In this document: positions 10,486 through 19,885 of the stretch, in pieces
Numbering within the stretch: position 1 is the stretch's first letter
Layout: every line of letters begins with the position of its first letter
Source: an uncultured Candidatus Pelagibacter sp.
Lineage (GTDB): Bacteria; Pseudomonadota; Alphaproteobacteria; Pelagibacterales; Pelagibacteraceae
DNA length: 49,171 bases
Reading direction: 5' to 3'
NCBI GenBank assembly: GCA_905612495.1
Contig: CAJQSF010000014.1
Location: 1 to 49,171, forward strand
The notes under the pieces: generated by a model
What the model was told of the DNA's origin: nothing
Seen by the model: only the letters and a program-made list of their open reading frames with translations
Databases searched by the model: none
Position numbers and translations under genes: made by a program

Positions 10486-11586
10486 AAAAAATATTAAGTA
10501 GCCCAGTAAAACCATTATACCAAAAGAAATTCCTAAATTCATTTTTGATTTAAAAAAATTCTCAACAAATGCATAAATCTTATTTTTTTTCACACTTAGT
10601 GAACCTAAGTCATCTAATTGGCTAACAAATCCTTTTGATCTTCCAATGGTTAAAAATTTATTTTTTCTATGATTTAAAACTTCATCTCCACTCATATTGA
10701 AGAATTCATTTAAGTTACTTTCAATAGATTTTCTTACATTATCTAAAATCAAATCTCTATCTCTGTGAGCTCCACCAACTGGTTCTGGAATAATTTCATC
10801 AATTACTTTTAATTCTAAAAGATCTTTTGAAGATAGTTTCATTGCTTTCGCTGCATCAAGTGTTTTTTTAGGGTCTCGCCATAAAATAGTTGCACACCCT
10901 TCTGGAGATATTACCGAATAGATTGCATTTTCTAACATGATTACTTTATTGGACGACGCTAATGCTATTGCTCCACCTGAGCCACCTTCCCCAATGACGA
11001 TAGCAAATGTTGGTACACTTAACGACATGCAACATTCTATCGATTTTGCAATTGCTTCAGCTTGGCCTCTTTCTTCGGCCCCAACGCCTGGGTATGCACC
11101 TGGAGTATCTATAAAAGAAATTATTGGAATATTAAATTTATTTGCGAGCTTCATTAATCTAATAGTTTTTCTATAGCCCTCAGGTCTCATCATTCCAAAA
11201 TTTCTTTTAATTCTAGTTTCAAGGCTATCACCTTTTTCTTGACCTATAACTAAAACCGATTTTTCATTAAATTTTGCAAATCCCGCTAAAACAGATTTGT
11301 CTTCGCCATAAAATCTATCTCCAGATAATGGAATAAAATCTTCAAATAGGTTATCTATAAAAAACTTAGCTTTAGGTCTGTCCTCATGTCTTGCAACTAA
11401 GGTCGTTTGCCACGGATCAAGATTAGAGTAAATTTCTTTTAATCTTGTATCTATTTCTTGTTGAGACTCAGAAATTTTTTTTGTGTCTACTTCTGAAAGC
11501 CCATCTTGATTATATGGATCTTTTAGCTTTTCTATTTCGACTTCTAAATTTTTAATATCAGTTTCGAAATTTAAATAATTTTTCAT
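10480..11586 (-). CDS. accA: Acetyl-CoA carboxylase carboxyltransferase subunit alpha
   Basis: FIDTPGAYPGVGAEERGQAEAIA and GEGGSGGAIAL; hydrophobic C-terminal tail. Confidence 0.95.
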   Translation of the reverse strand: MKNYLNFETDIKNLEVEIEKLKDPYNQDGLSEVDTKKISESQQEIDTRLKEIYSNLDPWQTTLVARHEDRPKAKFFIDNLFEDFIPLSGDRFYGEDKSVLAGFAKFNEKSVLVIGQEKGDSLETRIKRNFGMMRPEGYRKTIRLMKLANKFNIPIISFIDTPGAYPGVGAEERGQAEAIAKSIECCMSLSVPTFAIVIGEGGSGGAIALASSNKVIMLENAIYSVISPEGCATILWRDPKKTLDAAKAMKLSSKDLLELKVIDEIIPEPVGGAHRDRDLILDNVRKSIESNLNEFFNMSGDEVLNHRKNKFLTIGRSKGFVSQLDDLGSLSVKKNKIYAFVENFFKSKMNLGISFGIMVLLGYLIFFL

Positions 11587-11689
11587 ATGAATAATTTAAA
11601 TTATTAATTAATTACGAAAAAAGGCAATAAAATGTTTTAAATAATTAATATTTGACATAATTACATTAACGAGTAGTGTTATTCTTATT

Positions 11690-11832
11690 AGTAGAGACTA
11701 AGTATATTAGTGCCAGAAGAGCAACCAGCCCGGAAACTCTAAGGCAAAAAAACCAATAATAAACATAACACTCTAGAAAGAGATTTAATCTTGCCAATGG
11801 AGCGAAACTCTCGGCAAATATATAGATGAGGT
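11690..11832 (+). promoter_or_regulatory. Glycine riboswitch, apparently tandem, upstream of malate synthase G
   Basis: gccAGAAGAGCAACCAGCCCGGAAACTCTAAGGCAAAAAAACC followed by ctctAGAAAGAG...GCCAATGGAGCGAAACTCTCGGCAAA, resembling two glycine aptamer cores; matches the reported SAR11 glcB riboswitch position. Confidence 0.85.
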
Positions 11833-11835
11833 AAA

Positions 11836-13998
11836 ATGGGTGCTATGAAAGAACAATATACAAAAATACACAATCTATCAGTTTCTAATAAATTGCTTAG
11901 CTTTATTAATGAAGAATTACTTAAAGATACAAATATTTCTTCAGAAAAATTTTGGGAAGGTTTTGACAGAGTGGTTCATGAATTAGCTCCAAAAAATAAA
12001 AACCTATTAAAAATAAGACAAGATTTACAAAAAAAAATAGATGGTTGGCACATTGCAAATAAAGGCAATGAAATTAATCTCGAAGAATATAAAAAATTTT
12101 TAAAAGAAATTGATTATCTAAAAGAAGTAGGTCCTGATTTTAAAATCAAAACAAGTAATGTTGATGAAGAAATAACTAGCATAGCTGGGCCACAATTAGT
12201 GGTCCCAATCATGAATGAAAGGTATGCACTGAATGCTGCCAATGCAAGATGGATGAGTTTATATGATAGTTTATACGGCACAGATGTAATCGAGCAATCT
12301 GAAGATAGCACTTCTCAGAGGTATGATCCTTTAAGAGGTGAAATGGTTATAAAATATGGAAGAGACTTTTTAAATAAATATTTTCCTTTAGAAAATTTAG
12401 AATGGCAAAATATTACAGAATTTAAAATTAATGATGGTTCTCTAATTATATCAAAAGATGATATTGAGACATCACTAAAAAATAAAGATAAATTTATTGG
12501 TCATAGAGGAGAGGCTACCGATCCTTCTGCAATAATTCTAAAAAATAATAATCTTCATATAGAAATAATTATAGATCCAAATGCTTTTAGTGCCCAACAA
12601 GATTCTGCTAAAATTAGTGATATTATTATTGAAGCAGCAGTTTCAACTATTTGTGATAATGAAGACAGTGTTGCTGCAGTTGATGCTGATGACAAAATTA
12701 TTTGTTACCGTAATTGGCTAGGTTTGATGAAAGGTGATTTAAAATCAACGTTTAAAAAAAATGGAAAAACCTACGAACGTAAATTAAACCCAGATAGAAG
12801 TTACGTTTCCAAAAATGGCAAAGGATTAAAATTACATGGGAGAAGTTTGTTATTAGTAAGAAATGTTGGACACCTTATGACTAACCCAGCAATCACTTTA
12901 AAAGATGGCTCTGAAATACCCGAAGGAATTATGGATGCTTTTATAACTTCAGCAGCATGCCTTCATGATATGAATAAAAAAGGTAACTCAAGAAGTGGGT
13001 CAATCTATATTGTTAAACCAAAAATGCATGGTCCTGATGAAACTTCATTTACAGATTTAATTTTTACTAAAGTTGAAGAAGTTTTAGGGTTAGAAAAATA
13101 TACTTGTAAAATTGGTATTATGGATGAAGAAAGAAGAACTTCCTCAAACTTAAAAGAGTGTATTAGAACACTTAAAAATAGAGTATTTTTTATTAATACT
13201 GGATTTCTAGACCGAACAGGGGATGAAATGCACACTTCAATGGAAGCTGGTCCTATGATTAAAAAAGGGGATATGAAATCTTCTAAATGGATTGGAGCAT
13301 ATGAAAATAATAACGTTGATGTAGGTCTTCAATGTGGCCTTTCTGGCAAGGCTCAAATTGGTAAAGGAATGTGGGCTATGCCTGACAAAATGAAAGAGAT
13401 GATGGAACAAAAAACTGGTCATCTAAAAGCTGGTGCAAATTGTGCTTGGGTGCCTTCACCTACTGCAGCTGCACTTCATGCTCTTCACTACCATGAAATA
13501 AATATTTTTGAGAAACAAAAAGAATTACAAAATAGAGTACCAGCAAAACTAGATGATCTTTTAACTATACCTGTTGCTAACAGACCTAATTGGTCTATTG
13601 AAGAGATTAATTCAGAAATTTCTAACTCTACGCAAACACTTTTGGGTTATGTCGTAAGATGGATTGATCAAGGTGTGGGCTGCTCTAAAGTACCAGATAT
13701 TAATAATGTTGGTTTAATGGAGGATAGAGCTACTTTAAGAATTTCTTCTCAACATATAGCTAATTGGATACACCATGGAATTTGTACAAGTAAACAAGTT
13801 TTAGAAATTATGAAAAAAATGGCAAAAATTGTTGATGAACAAAATAAAAGTGACAAATTATATCAAAATATGTCTCCAAATTTTGATAAGTCAGTAGCTT
13901 TCAAGGCGGCATGTGATTTAGTATTTCATGGTAGGTCTCAACCATCTGGTTATACTGAACCACTTCTTCATTTAAATCGATTGATTAAGAAAAATTAA
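11836..13998 (+). CDS. glcB: Malate synthase G
   Basis: NAANARWMSLYDSLYGTDVI, GLMKGDLKSTF, FINTGFLDRTGDEMHTSMEAGPM. Confidence 0.97.
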   Translation: MGAMKEQYTKIHNLSVSNKLLSFINEELLKDTNISSEKFWEGFDRVVHELAPKNKNLLKIRQDLQKKIDGWHIANKGNEINLEEYKKFLKEIDYLKEVGPDFKIKTSNVDEEITSIAGPQLVVPIMNERYALNAANARWMSLYDSLYGTDVIEQSEDSTSQRYDPLRGEMVIKYGRDFLNKYFPLENLEWQNITEFKINDGSLIISKDDIETSLKNKDKFIGHRGEATDPSAIILKNNNLHIEIIIDPNAFSAQQDSAKISDIIIEAAVSTICDNEDSVAAVDADDKIICYRNWLGLMKGDLKSTFKKNGKTYERKLNPDRSYVSKNGKGLKLHGRSLLLVRNVGHLMTNPAITLKDGSEIPEGIMDAFITSAACLHDMNKKGNSRSGSIYIVKPKMHGPDETSFTDLIFTKVEEVLGLEKYTCKIGIMDEERRTSSNLKECIRTLKNRVFFINTGFLDRTGDEMHTSMEAGPMIKKGDMKSSKWIGAYENNNVDVGLQCGLSGKAQIGKGMWAMPDKMKEMMEQKTGHLKAGANCAWVPSPTAAALHALHYHEINIFEKQKELQNRVPAKLDDLLTIPVANRPNWSIEEINSEISNSTQTLLGYVVRWIDQGVGCSKVPDINNVGLMEDRATLRISSQHIANWIHHGICTSKQVLEIMKKMAKIVDEQNKSDKLYQNMSPNFDKSVAFKAACDLVFHGRSQPSGYTEPLLHLNRLIKKN

Positions 13999-14606
13999 TC
14001 AGAACTATTTTTAATTCTAGTTCTATTTTTAAAAGCTGAATATAAAGTCCCATCATCAAGGCTTTCTATTTCACCACCCACGGGCAATCCTTGTGCAAGT
14101 TTTGTAATTTTTGTACTCGTTTTTTTAAGACTGTCTTGAATATAGTAGGCTGTCGTTTGACCCTCAACAGTTGCGCTTGTTGCTAATATAACTTCTTCAA
14201 TATTTTCCTCAATAACTCTTTCAACTAGTGAATTAATTAAGAGATCTTCTTTTCTTTGACCAGGAGATGAAATTGTTCCACCTAGTATGTGAAAGTATCC
14301 TTTATAAATATTTGAATTTTCTATGGACCACTGATCAGCAATATCTTCAACAACACATATTTTATTATACTTTTCTTTGGTGTTTTCACAGTTATTACAA
14401 CCTAAAGAATTAGATTTCAAAGTACCACAAAACTGACATCTAATAACATTTTTATAAACTTGAGCTAGAGTATTGGCCATTGGTTTAACCAATTCATCTC
14501 TATTATTAATAAGTTTTAATACAATTCTTTTTGCAGATTTTGGGCCTAAGCCTGGAAGTTTGGCAATTAGTTTAATTAACTCTTCTATTTCACTAATATT
14601 TTGCAT
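13995..14606 (-). CDS. recR: Recombination mediator RecR
   Basis: Start trimmed to MQNISEIEELIKLIAKLPGLGPKSAKRIVL; CxxC zinc motif; TOPRIM LATSATVEGQTTAYYI. Confidence 0.93.
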   Translation of the reverse strand: MQNISEIEELIKLIAKLPGLGPKSAKRIVLKLINNRDELVKPMANTLAQVYKNVIRCQFCGTLKSNSLGCNNCENTKEKYNKICVVEDIADQWSIENSNIYKGYFHILGGTISSPGQRKEDLLINSLVERVIEENIEEVILATSATVEGQTTAYYIQDSLKKTSTKITKLAQGLPVGGEIESLDDGTLYSAFKNRTRIKNSSD

Positions 14607-14610
14607 GTTA

Positions 14611-14928
14611 TTAAAGTGGCCATTTAAATCCAGGAATACCAAATCCACTTGTAGACTTTGAAATTTCTTCGGATGTTTTGGATTTCAATTCAGATTTTGC
14701 ATTATTATGCGCTGCTATTATTAAATCTTCTATTATAACTTTATCTTCTTTCATCACTTCGTCTGACAAATTTATTTTAATCATTTCGTTTTCACCATTT
14801 AATGTAACTTTTATAGAATTGGCACCTGATGTTCCTTCAACTTGAATATTCTTAATTTTTTCCTGACTCTCTTTCATTTTAGACTCTAATTCTTTAGCTT
14901 TATCTAAAATCTTATTAAAATCAGTCAT
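14611..14928 (-). CDS. YbaB/EbfC family nucleoid-associated protein
   Basis: Start trimmed to MTDFNKILDKAKELESKMKESQEKI; dnaX-ybaB-recR order. Confidence 0.9.
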   Translation of the reverse strand: MTDFNKILDKAKELESKMKESQEKIKNIQVEGTSGANSIKVTLNGENEMIKINLSDEVMKEDKVIIEDLIIAAHNNAKSELKSKTSEEISKSTSGFGIPGFKWPL

Positions 14929-16603
14929 TCTTATTTTCTTTCTGATTAGTTTTAACATCAATCAGCTCTGCGTCTGGAAACTTTTCTAAAATATTTTTAT
15001 AAGTTAAAGAATTTTTTGCACTTTCTATTAACTCTTTTTTTAAATTAACTTCTGTTTCTTTTTTAGATGGTTGGCCTTTAATCTTACTAAGTGTTATTAT
15101 CCATCTATTATTCGTCCATTCATAAAGTTTTAAAGATAAATCCTTAATAAAATCTTTGTCTAGATCTTCATTAAATGAAATTTCAATTCTTTGATCTTCA
15201 AAACTAACAAGATTAACATTTTTTTCTAATTCATATTTTAATTTAATCTCTTTTTTTGAAGAACATATTTCTAATAAGTCATCGAAAGAATTTATAAGGT
15301 TAGTCTGAGTTTCAACTTTTTTATTATCCTTTAAAGTTACGTCTTTCTCTTGAGCAATATTTTTCATTTGACCAATTGATTCTGCCTTATCTTTTAATCC
15401 AAATAAATCTTCACCATTTTTTTTTGAAAGAGATGTTTGGCTAATATTTTCATTTGTCTGATGTGAGTCTTCATAGCTAGCTTCTGAGTTGTTCTTAACA
15501 CCTTTCAAATGAATTAATCTGATTAAAAACATTTCCATTGATAAATGCTGATTGGATACGATATCAAGCTCTTCTAATGTTTTAATAGTAAACTGCCAAA
15601 ATAATATTAAAGTTTCATTGCTAACTTTTTCAGAAATTTCTTTAATTCTATTAAATTCCTCGTCATTTAATGAAAAATTTGTACCATCAATTTTTAGTGA
15701 CTCGATGTTTTTAAAATAATATAAAAGCTCTAAAAAATCATTTATAAAAATTTTAGGTTCAACACCTTGATTATAAATTTCTCTATATGCATTTAAAACT
15801 TCTGTTTCTTTAGCTTCAAATATAAGCTGAAATAAGCTAATTAATTGTGACTTATCAAAGTAACCAAATATTTTTTGCGCAGAACCTAGGTCTAATTCCT
15901 TGTCTTTGTCTAATGTAAGCAATGCTCTATCAAGCAGTGATAAGGCGTCTCTAACAGATCCCTCTGAAATCTTTACAATTAATTTAAGTGCATCATCTGA
16001 TGCGTTACCATTCTCCTTATCTTTAATTTTTTTGATAAATTCAAATAATTCTAGAGACTTAATTCTAGATAAATCAAATCTTTGACAACGAGAAACTACA
16101 GTAATTGGAATTTTTTTTATTTCTGTAGTTGCAAAAATAAATTTTAAATACTCGGGCGGCTCCTCTAAGGTTTTTAGTAATGCATTAAATGCCTGTTTGC
16201 TAAGCATATGAACTTCATCAATAATAAATATTTTATATTTAGCCGTGGTTGGACCATATCTAGAAAATTCAATAAGATCTCTTACATCGTCGACGCCAGT
16301 TTTACTTGCCGCATCCATTTCCAGTACATCAATATGATTTGAATTTGAAATAGCTATACAATTCTCACAAAGATCATCTTTACAAAGTTCATCAATACCA
16401 TTTGAGCAATTTAAAGATTTTGCAACTATTCTTGCTGTAGTAGTTTTCCCAATCCCTCTAATCCCAGTAAAAAGATAAGCATTAGGGACTTTATTCGCTT
16501 TAATTGAATTATATATTGTTTCAGCAACAACATCTTGACCTATAAGGTCAGCAAATGTCTGAGGTCTATATTTTAAAGCTAAAACTTTTGTATTTTTATT
16601 CAT
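14921..16603 (-). CDS. dnaX: DNA polymerase III subunit gamma/tau
   Basis: VLALKYRPQTFADLIGQD, FTGIRGIGKTTTARIVAKSLNC, DEVHMLSKQAFNALLKTLEEPP. Confidence 0.97.
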   Translation of the reverse strand: MNKNTKVLALKYRPQTFADLIGQDVVAETIYNSIKANKVPNAYLFTGIRGIGKTTTARIVAKSLNCSNGIDELCKDDLCENCIAISNSNHIDVLEMDAASKTGVDDVRDLIEFSRYGPTTAKYKIFIIDEVHMLSKQAFNALLKTLEEPPEYLKFIFATTEIKKIPITVVSRCQRFDLSRIKSLELFEFIKKIKDKENGNASDDALKLIVKISEGSVRDALSLLDRALLTLDKDKELDLGSAQKIFGYFDKSQLISLFQLIFEAKETEVLNAYREIYNQGVEPKIFINDFLELLYYFKNIESLKIDGTNFSLNDEEFNRIKEISEKVSNETLILFWQFTIKTLEELDIVSNQHLSMEMFLIRLIHLKGVKNNSEASYEDSHQTNENISQTSLSKKNGEDLFGLKDKAESIGQMKNIAQEKDVTLKDNKKVETQTNLINSFDDLLEICSSKKEIKLKYELEKNVNLVSFEDQRIEISFNEDLDKDFIKDLSLKLYEWTNNRWIITLSKIKGQPSKKETEVNLKKELIESAKNSLTYKNILEKFPDAELIDVKTNQKENKND

Positions 16604-16611
16604 TTTTATAA

Positions 16612-16695
16612 GGAGACTAGAACCTGAAAAACTGTCTCTACGACTGCTTCCGTTAAGATCTGGTCGGGTTCAAGCAGTATTCACCTCTAGCCTCC
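16612..16695 (-). ncRNA. ffs: Small bacterial signal recognition particle (4.5S) RNA
   Basis: Minus strand GGAGGCTAGA...CCGACCAGATCTTAACGGAAGCAGTCG...TCTAGTCTCC; terminal helix and conserved ACCAG/GGAAGCAG apical core; ffs-dnaX linkage. Ends approximate. Confidence 0.88.
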
Positions 16696-16745
16696 AAAAC
16701 TATTATAGCAGTAATGATTTCCAATCTACAAGAAAAGTTTCTGAA

Positions 16746-17576
16746 TTATCTTTCTCTAAATTTATCAGCCTCAAAGACACCTAGTACGTGAAAATCTTGG
16801 CAATGAAGTCCTAATTCTTCTAAAGATTTTTGAACTTTTGGATCTTCTATGTGACCATCTAGATCGCATAGGAAAAAATATGATTCAAATGAGTTTTGTT
16901 CTGGATAGCTCTGAAGCTTTGTTAGGTTTACACCATTAATCGCAAAACCTCCTAGAGACTGATAAAGTGCAGCAGGTTTGCTTTTCAATTTAAATAAAAA
17001 AGATGTTATGTATTTTTTATCTCCAAAATCTGGTTGATAAACTTCTTTACCCATAACTAAAAATCGAGTTGCATTGCTTTTTTCATTTTCAATGTTGGAT
17101 GCAAGTATTTTAAGTTTATAAATTTTTGCACTTAGTGAAGAAGCGATAGCCGCCTCACTTTTAATTTTTTTTTTTGAAATTGCTTCAGCAGAACCAGCTG
17201 TGTCAGCACGTACATGTTCAATGAAATTATTTTTTTTAATAAAATTTGAACATTGAGATAAGCCTTGTGCATGAGAAAATACATCTTTTATATCATTTAA
17301 GTTGGTTCCTGTTTGTCCTAATAAATTATGTTCAATTTTTTGAAAATGTTCTGCATAAATATTTAATCTATATTTAAAAATTAAGTATTCTATTCCAATG
17401 TTTCCAGTAATACGATTTGATTCAGGTATTACCATTCGTGAGCCACTTTCTGAGGATGCTTTAACGAAACACTCGTCAAACGTCTTACATGGTATAACTT
17501 CTGCATTAGGCTCAATTTCAAGTGCTGCTAAGTGTGAATAGGCCCCGAAGGTTCCTTGAATATAAATTTTACTCAT
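16746..17576 (-). CDS. pheA: Prephenate dehydratase
   Basis: IQGTFGAYSHLAALE, NATRFLVMG, ACT domain near KPAALYQSLGGFAINGVNLTKLQSYP. Confidence 0.92.
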   Translation of the reverse strand: MSKIYIQGTFGAYSHLAALEIEPNAEVIPCKTFDECFVKASSESGSRMVIPESNRITGNIGIEYLIFKYRLNIYAEHFQKIEHNLLGQTGTNLNDIKDVFSHAQGLSQCSNFIKKNNFIEHVRADTAGSAEAISKKKIKSEAAIASSLSAKIYKLKILASNIENEKSNATRFLVMGKEVYQPDFGDKKYITSFLFKLKSKPAALYQSLGGFAINGVNLTKLQSYPEQNSFESYFFLCDLDGHIEDPKVQKSLEELGLHCQDFHVLGVFEADKFRER

Positions 17577-17577
17577 T

Positions 17578-18318
17578 TTATATTTTATATTCCATAATTT
17601 TTTTTATAGCCAGATAATCTTCCTCAGTATCAACCCCAATAGGAGAAGATTTTGCTAAAGCTACATTTATTTTTAACTTATTGTCTAAAGCTCTTAACTG
17701 TTCTAATTTATTTTCTTTCTCATTATTTGTTTGATCCAGGTTAACAAACTTTTTTAATACACTTACTTTATAAGAGTAAATTCCAATATGATGATAAATA
17801 TTTTTACTAACTATTGATAAATTATCTCTAGTAAAATTTAATGCTTTTGGAAAATTACTTTCTGCCAACTTTTTATCTGTGATAACTTTAGTTACATTTC
17901 TATTATTTAACATTTTATCATCTTGAATTTTTGCTGCCAATGTACCTATTTCAGCATCTCGATTAATCATGAAATTATTCAAATTAATAATGTCGTCTTT
18001 ATCAATATCAGGTTCATCTCCTTGTAAGTTTAATATGTAGTCAATATTTTTTATATTCAGCTTTTCATAAGCTTCAAAAATTCTATCTGTGCCCGTTTTA
18101 TGATTTTTACTTGTTAAAATTGCCTTGCCTCCATTTTTTAGAACATCATTAAGTATCTCTTGATCATCAGTTGCAACTACCACTTCGCCGATATTAGCTT
18201 CTTCTGCTCTTTTAAAAACATGAGAAATAATCGATAAATTATTAATCTTTAGAAGTGGTTTGCCTGGTAGCCTAGTTGCTGCCATTCTTGATGGGATTAA
18301 TATTAGTGTTTTTGTCAT
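17578..18318 (-). CDS. kdsB: 3-deoxy-manno-octulosonate cytidylyltransferase
   Basis: LILIPSRMAATRLPGKPL, NLQGDEPDI, HHIGIYSYK. Confidence 0.95.
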   Translation of the reverse strand: MTKTLILIPSRMAATRLPGKPLLKINNLSIISHVFKRAEEANIGEVVVATDDQEILNDVLKNGGKAILTSKNHKTGTDRIFEAYEKLNIKNIDYILNLQGDEPDIDKDDIINLNNFMINRDAEIGTLAAKIQDDKMLNNRNVTKVITDKKLAESNFPKALNFTRDNLSIVSKNIYHHIGIYSYKVSVLKKFVNLDQTNNEKENKLEQLRALDNKLKINVALAKSSPIGVDTEEDYLAIKKIMEYKI

Positions 18319-18422
18319 TATAAAATTACCAATTTAATGCGTCTAAGAGACACAAAATTATAAAATTAAAAATTAAGTATTTTTTTAATTATCATGTTAT
18401 ATGTGAAAATAATTATAATTAA

Positions 18423-18962
18423 ATGGATTCGTTCGAATTAAATAAAATTATTGCTGCAATTTTAATGGTTGCACTGCTTGTAATCGGTTTAGGAAAGATT
18501 GCAGATGGTGTTTTTCATGTAAAGAAACCCAGGAACCCTGGATATCAAGTTGAAGTAGAAAGCCAATTGACTTCTGGAACCTCTCAAGCTGCTGAAGTAG
18601 TGGAAAAAATTAATATTATTGCACTTATGGCATTGGGTGATGTAGCAAGTGGAGAAAAAATCTTTAAAAAATGTGCAGCTTGCCACTCAATAAATAAAGG
18701 TGGAAAAAATAAAATTGGCCCCGCTTTATACAATGTTGTTGGGAGAGCAGTTGGTGGTGCGGATGATTATAAATATTCTAAAACTTTAGCTTCATATGGC
18801 AAAGAATGGACATTTGAGGAATTGAATGGATTCTTACAAAAACCTGCTTCTTACTTAAAAGGAACTAAAATGTCTTATGCTGGTTTAAGAAAAGAGAAAG
18901 ATAGAGCTTCTATAATTAAATACTTAAATCAGAACAGTGATAATCCTAAGCTACTACCTTAG
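18423..18962 (+). CDS. Membrane-anchored c-type cytochrome
   Basis: N-terminal TM helix; CAACHSINKGGKNKIGPALYNVVGR; KGTKMSYAGL. Confidence 0.93.
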   Translation: MDSFELNKIIAAILMVALLVIGLGKIADGVFHVKKPRNPGYQVEVESQLTSGTSQAAEVVEKINIIALMALGDVASGEKIFKKCAACHSINKGGKNKIGPALYNVVGRAVGGADDYKYSKTLASYGKEWTFEELNGFLQKPASYLKGTKMSYAGLRKEKDRASIIKYLNQNSDNPKLLP

Positions 18963-19883
18963 TTTACCGAAACAATACAATAGAATACTTTTTTGAACAT
19001 GCACTCTATTAAGTGCCTGTAGCCATACTTTTGAATTTTTAGCTAGAAAAACTTCACTCGATACTTCAGTGCCTCTTGGTAGACAATGTAAAAAAGTTGC
19101 ATCTTTTTTGGCAAAGCTCATTAATTTTTTATTAATTTTAAAATTCTTAAAATCTTTAATTTTTTTAGTTTTATCAACTTTATCATTTAAAGAAATAACC
19201 TTATCTGAAAAAATAACATCAGCATTTTTTGCTGCTTTTCTAGCATCATTATAAATATTAATTTTTCCTTTATTTTTTTTTACCCAATCAAGTACAAATT
19301 TTTTGGGTTTATAATCTTTAGGGCAACCAATACTTAATTTAAAAGAAAACTTAACTGATGCAGTAATTAAACTATTGAGAACATTATTTGAGTCTCCAAC
19401 CCAACAAATATTTAATTCTGAAATCGGTTTTTTTTTAATCTCTTCGACTGTAAAAATATCTGATAAAACCTGCGTTGGGTGTGATGATGGACTCAATCCA
19501 TTAATAATAGGTATTGTTAAATATTTACTAAATTTCTCTATTTTTTTATCACTATCACTTCTCAACATAAAACCATCACAATAAGTTGATAAAATTCTTG
19601 CTGTATCAGCTAAACTCTCACCTCCTTTTCCAAGGTGTAGTTCATTTGTTCTAAGTATTATGGTTTCACCTCCCAATTGTTTTATTGCAAGGTAAAAGCT
19701 TAGTCTTGTTCTTAGACTTGATTTTTCAAACATTTGAATAAGTAATTTTCCCATTAAGGGCTTATCTTTATCGACTTCAAGTGTGTTGAATTTCTTTCTT
19801 CTATCTTTTCTTTTTTTTGCATCAATTAAAATTTTTCTAAGGTCTTTCGCAGGTATGTCTTTAAGTGTAATAAAATGGTTCAT
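18954..19883 (-). CDS. argF: Ornithine carbamoyltransferase
   Basis: FEKSSLRTRLSFYLAIKQLGG, HPTQVLSDI, HCLPRGTEV; adjacent to argD. Confidence 0.95.
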   Translation of the reverse strand: MNHFITLKDIPAKDLRKILIDAKKRKDRRKKFNTLEVDKDKPLMGKLLIQMFEKSSLRTRLSFYLAIKQLGGETIILRTNELHLGKGGESLADTARILSTYCDGFMLRSDSDKKIEKFSKYLTIPIINGLSPSSHPTQVLSDIFTVEEIKKKPISELNICWVGDSNNVLNSLITASVKFSFKLSIGCPKDYKPKKFVLDWVKKNKGKINIYNDARKAAKNADVIFSDKVISLNDKVDKTKKIKDFKNFKINKKLMSFAKKDATFLHCLPRGTEVSSEVFLAKNSKVWLQALNRVHVQKSILLYCFGKLR

Positions 19884-19885
19884 TT

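Noticed and set aside
11641-11690. TTGACA at 11652-11657 as a promoter for the riboswitch transcript
   Set aside because: No convincing -10 hexamer at 16-18 nt spacing; left unannotated.
14607-14648. N-terminal extension of the recR ORF
   Set aside because: Overlaps the upstream YbaB gene; MQNISEIEELIKLI is the normal RecR start.
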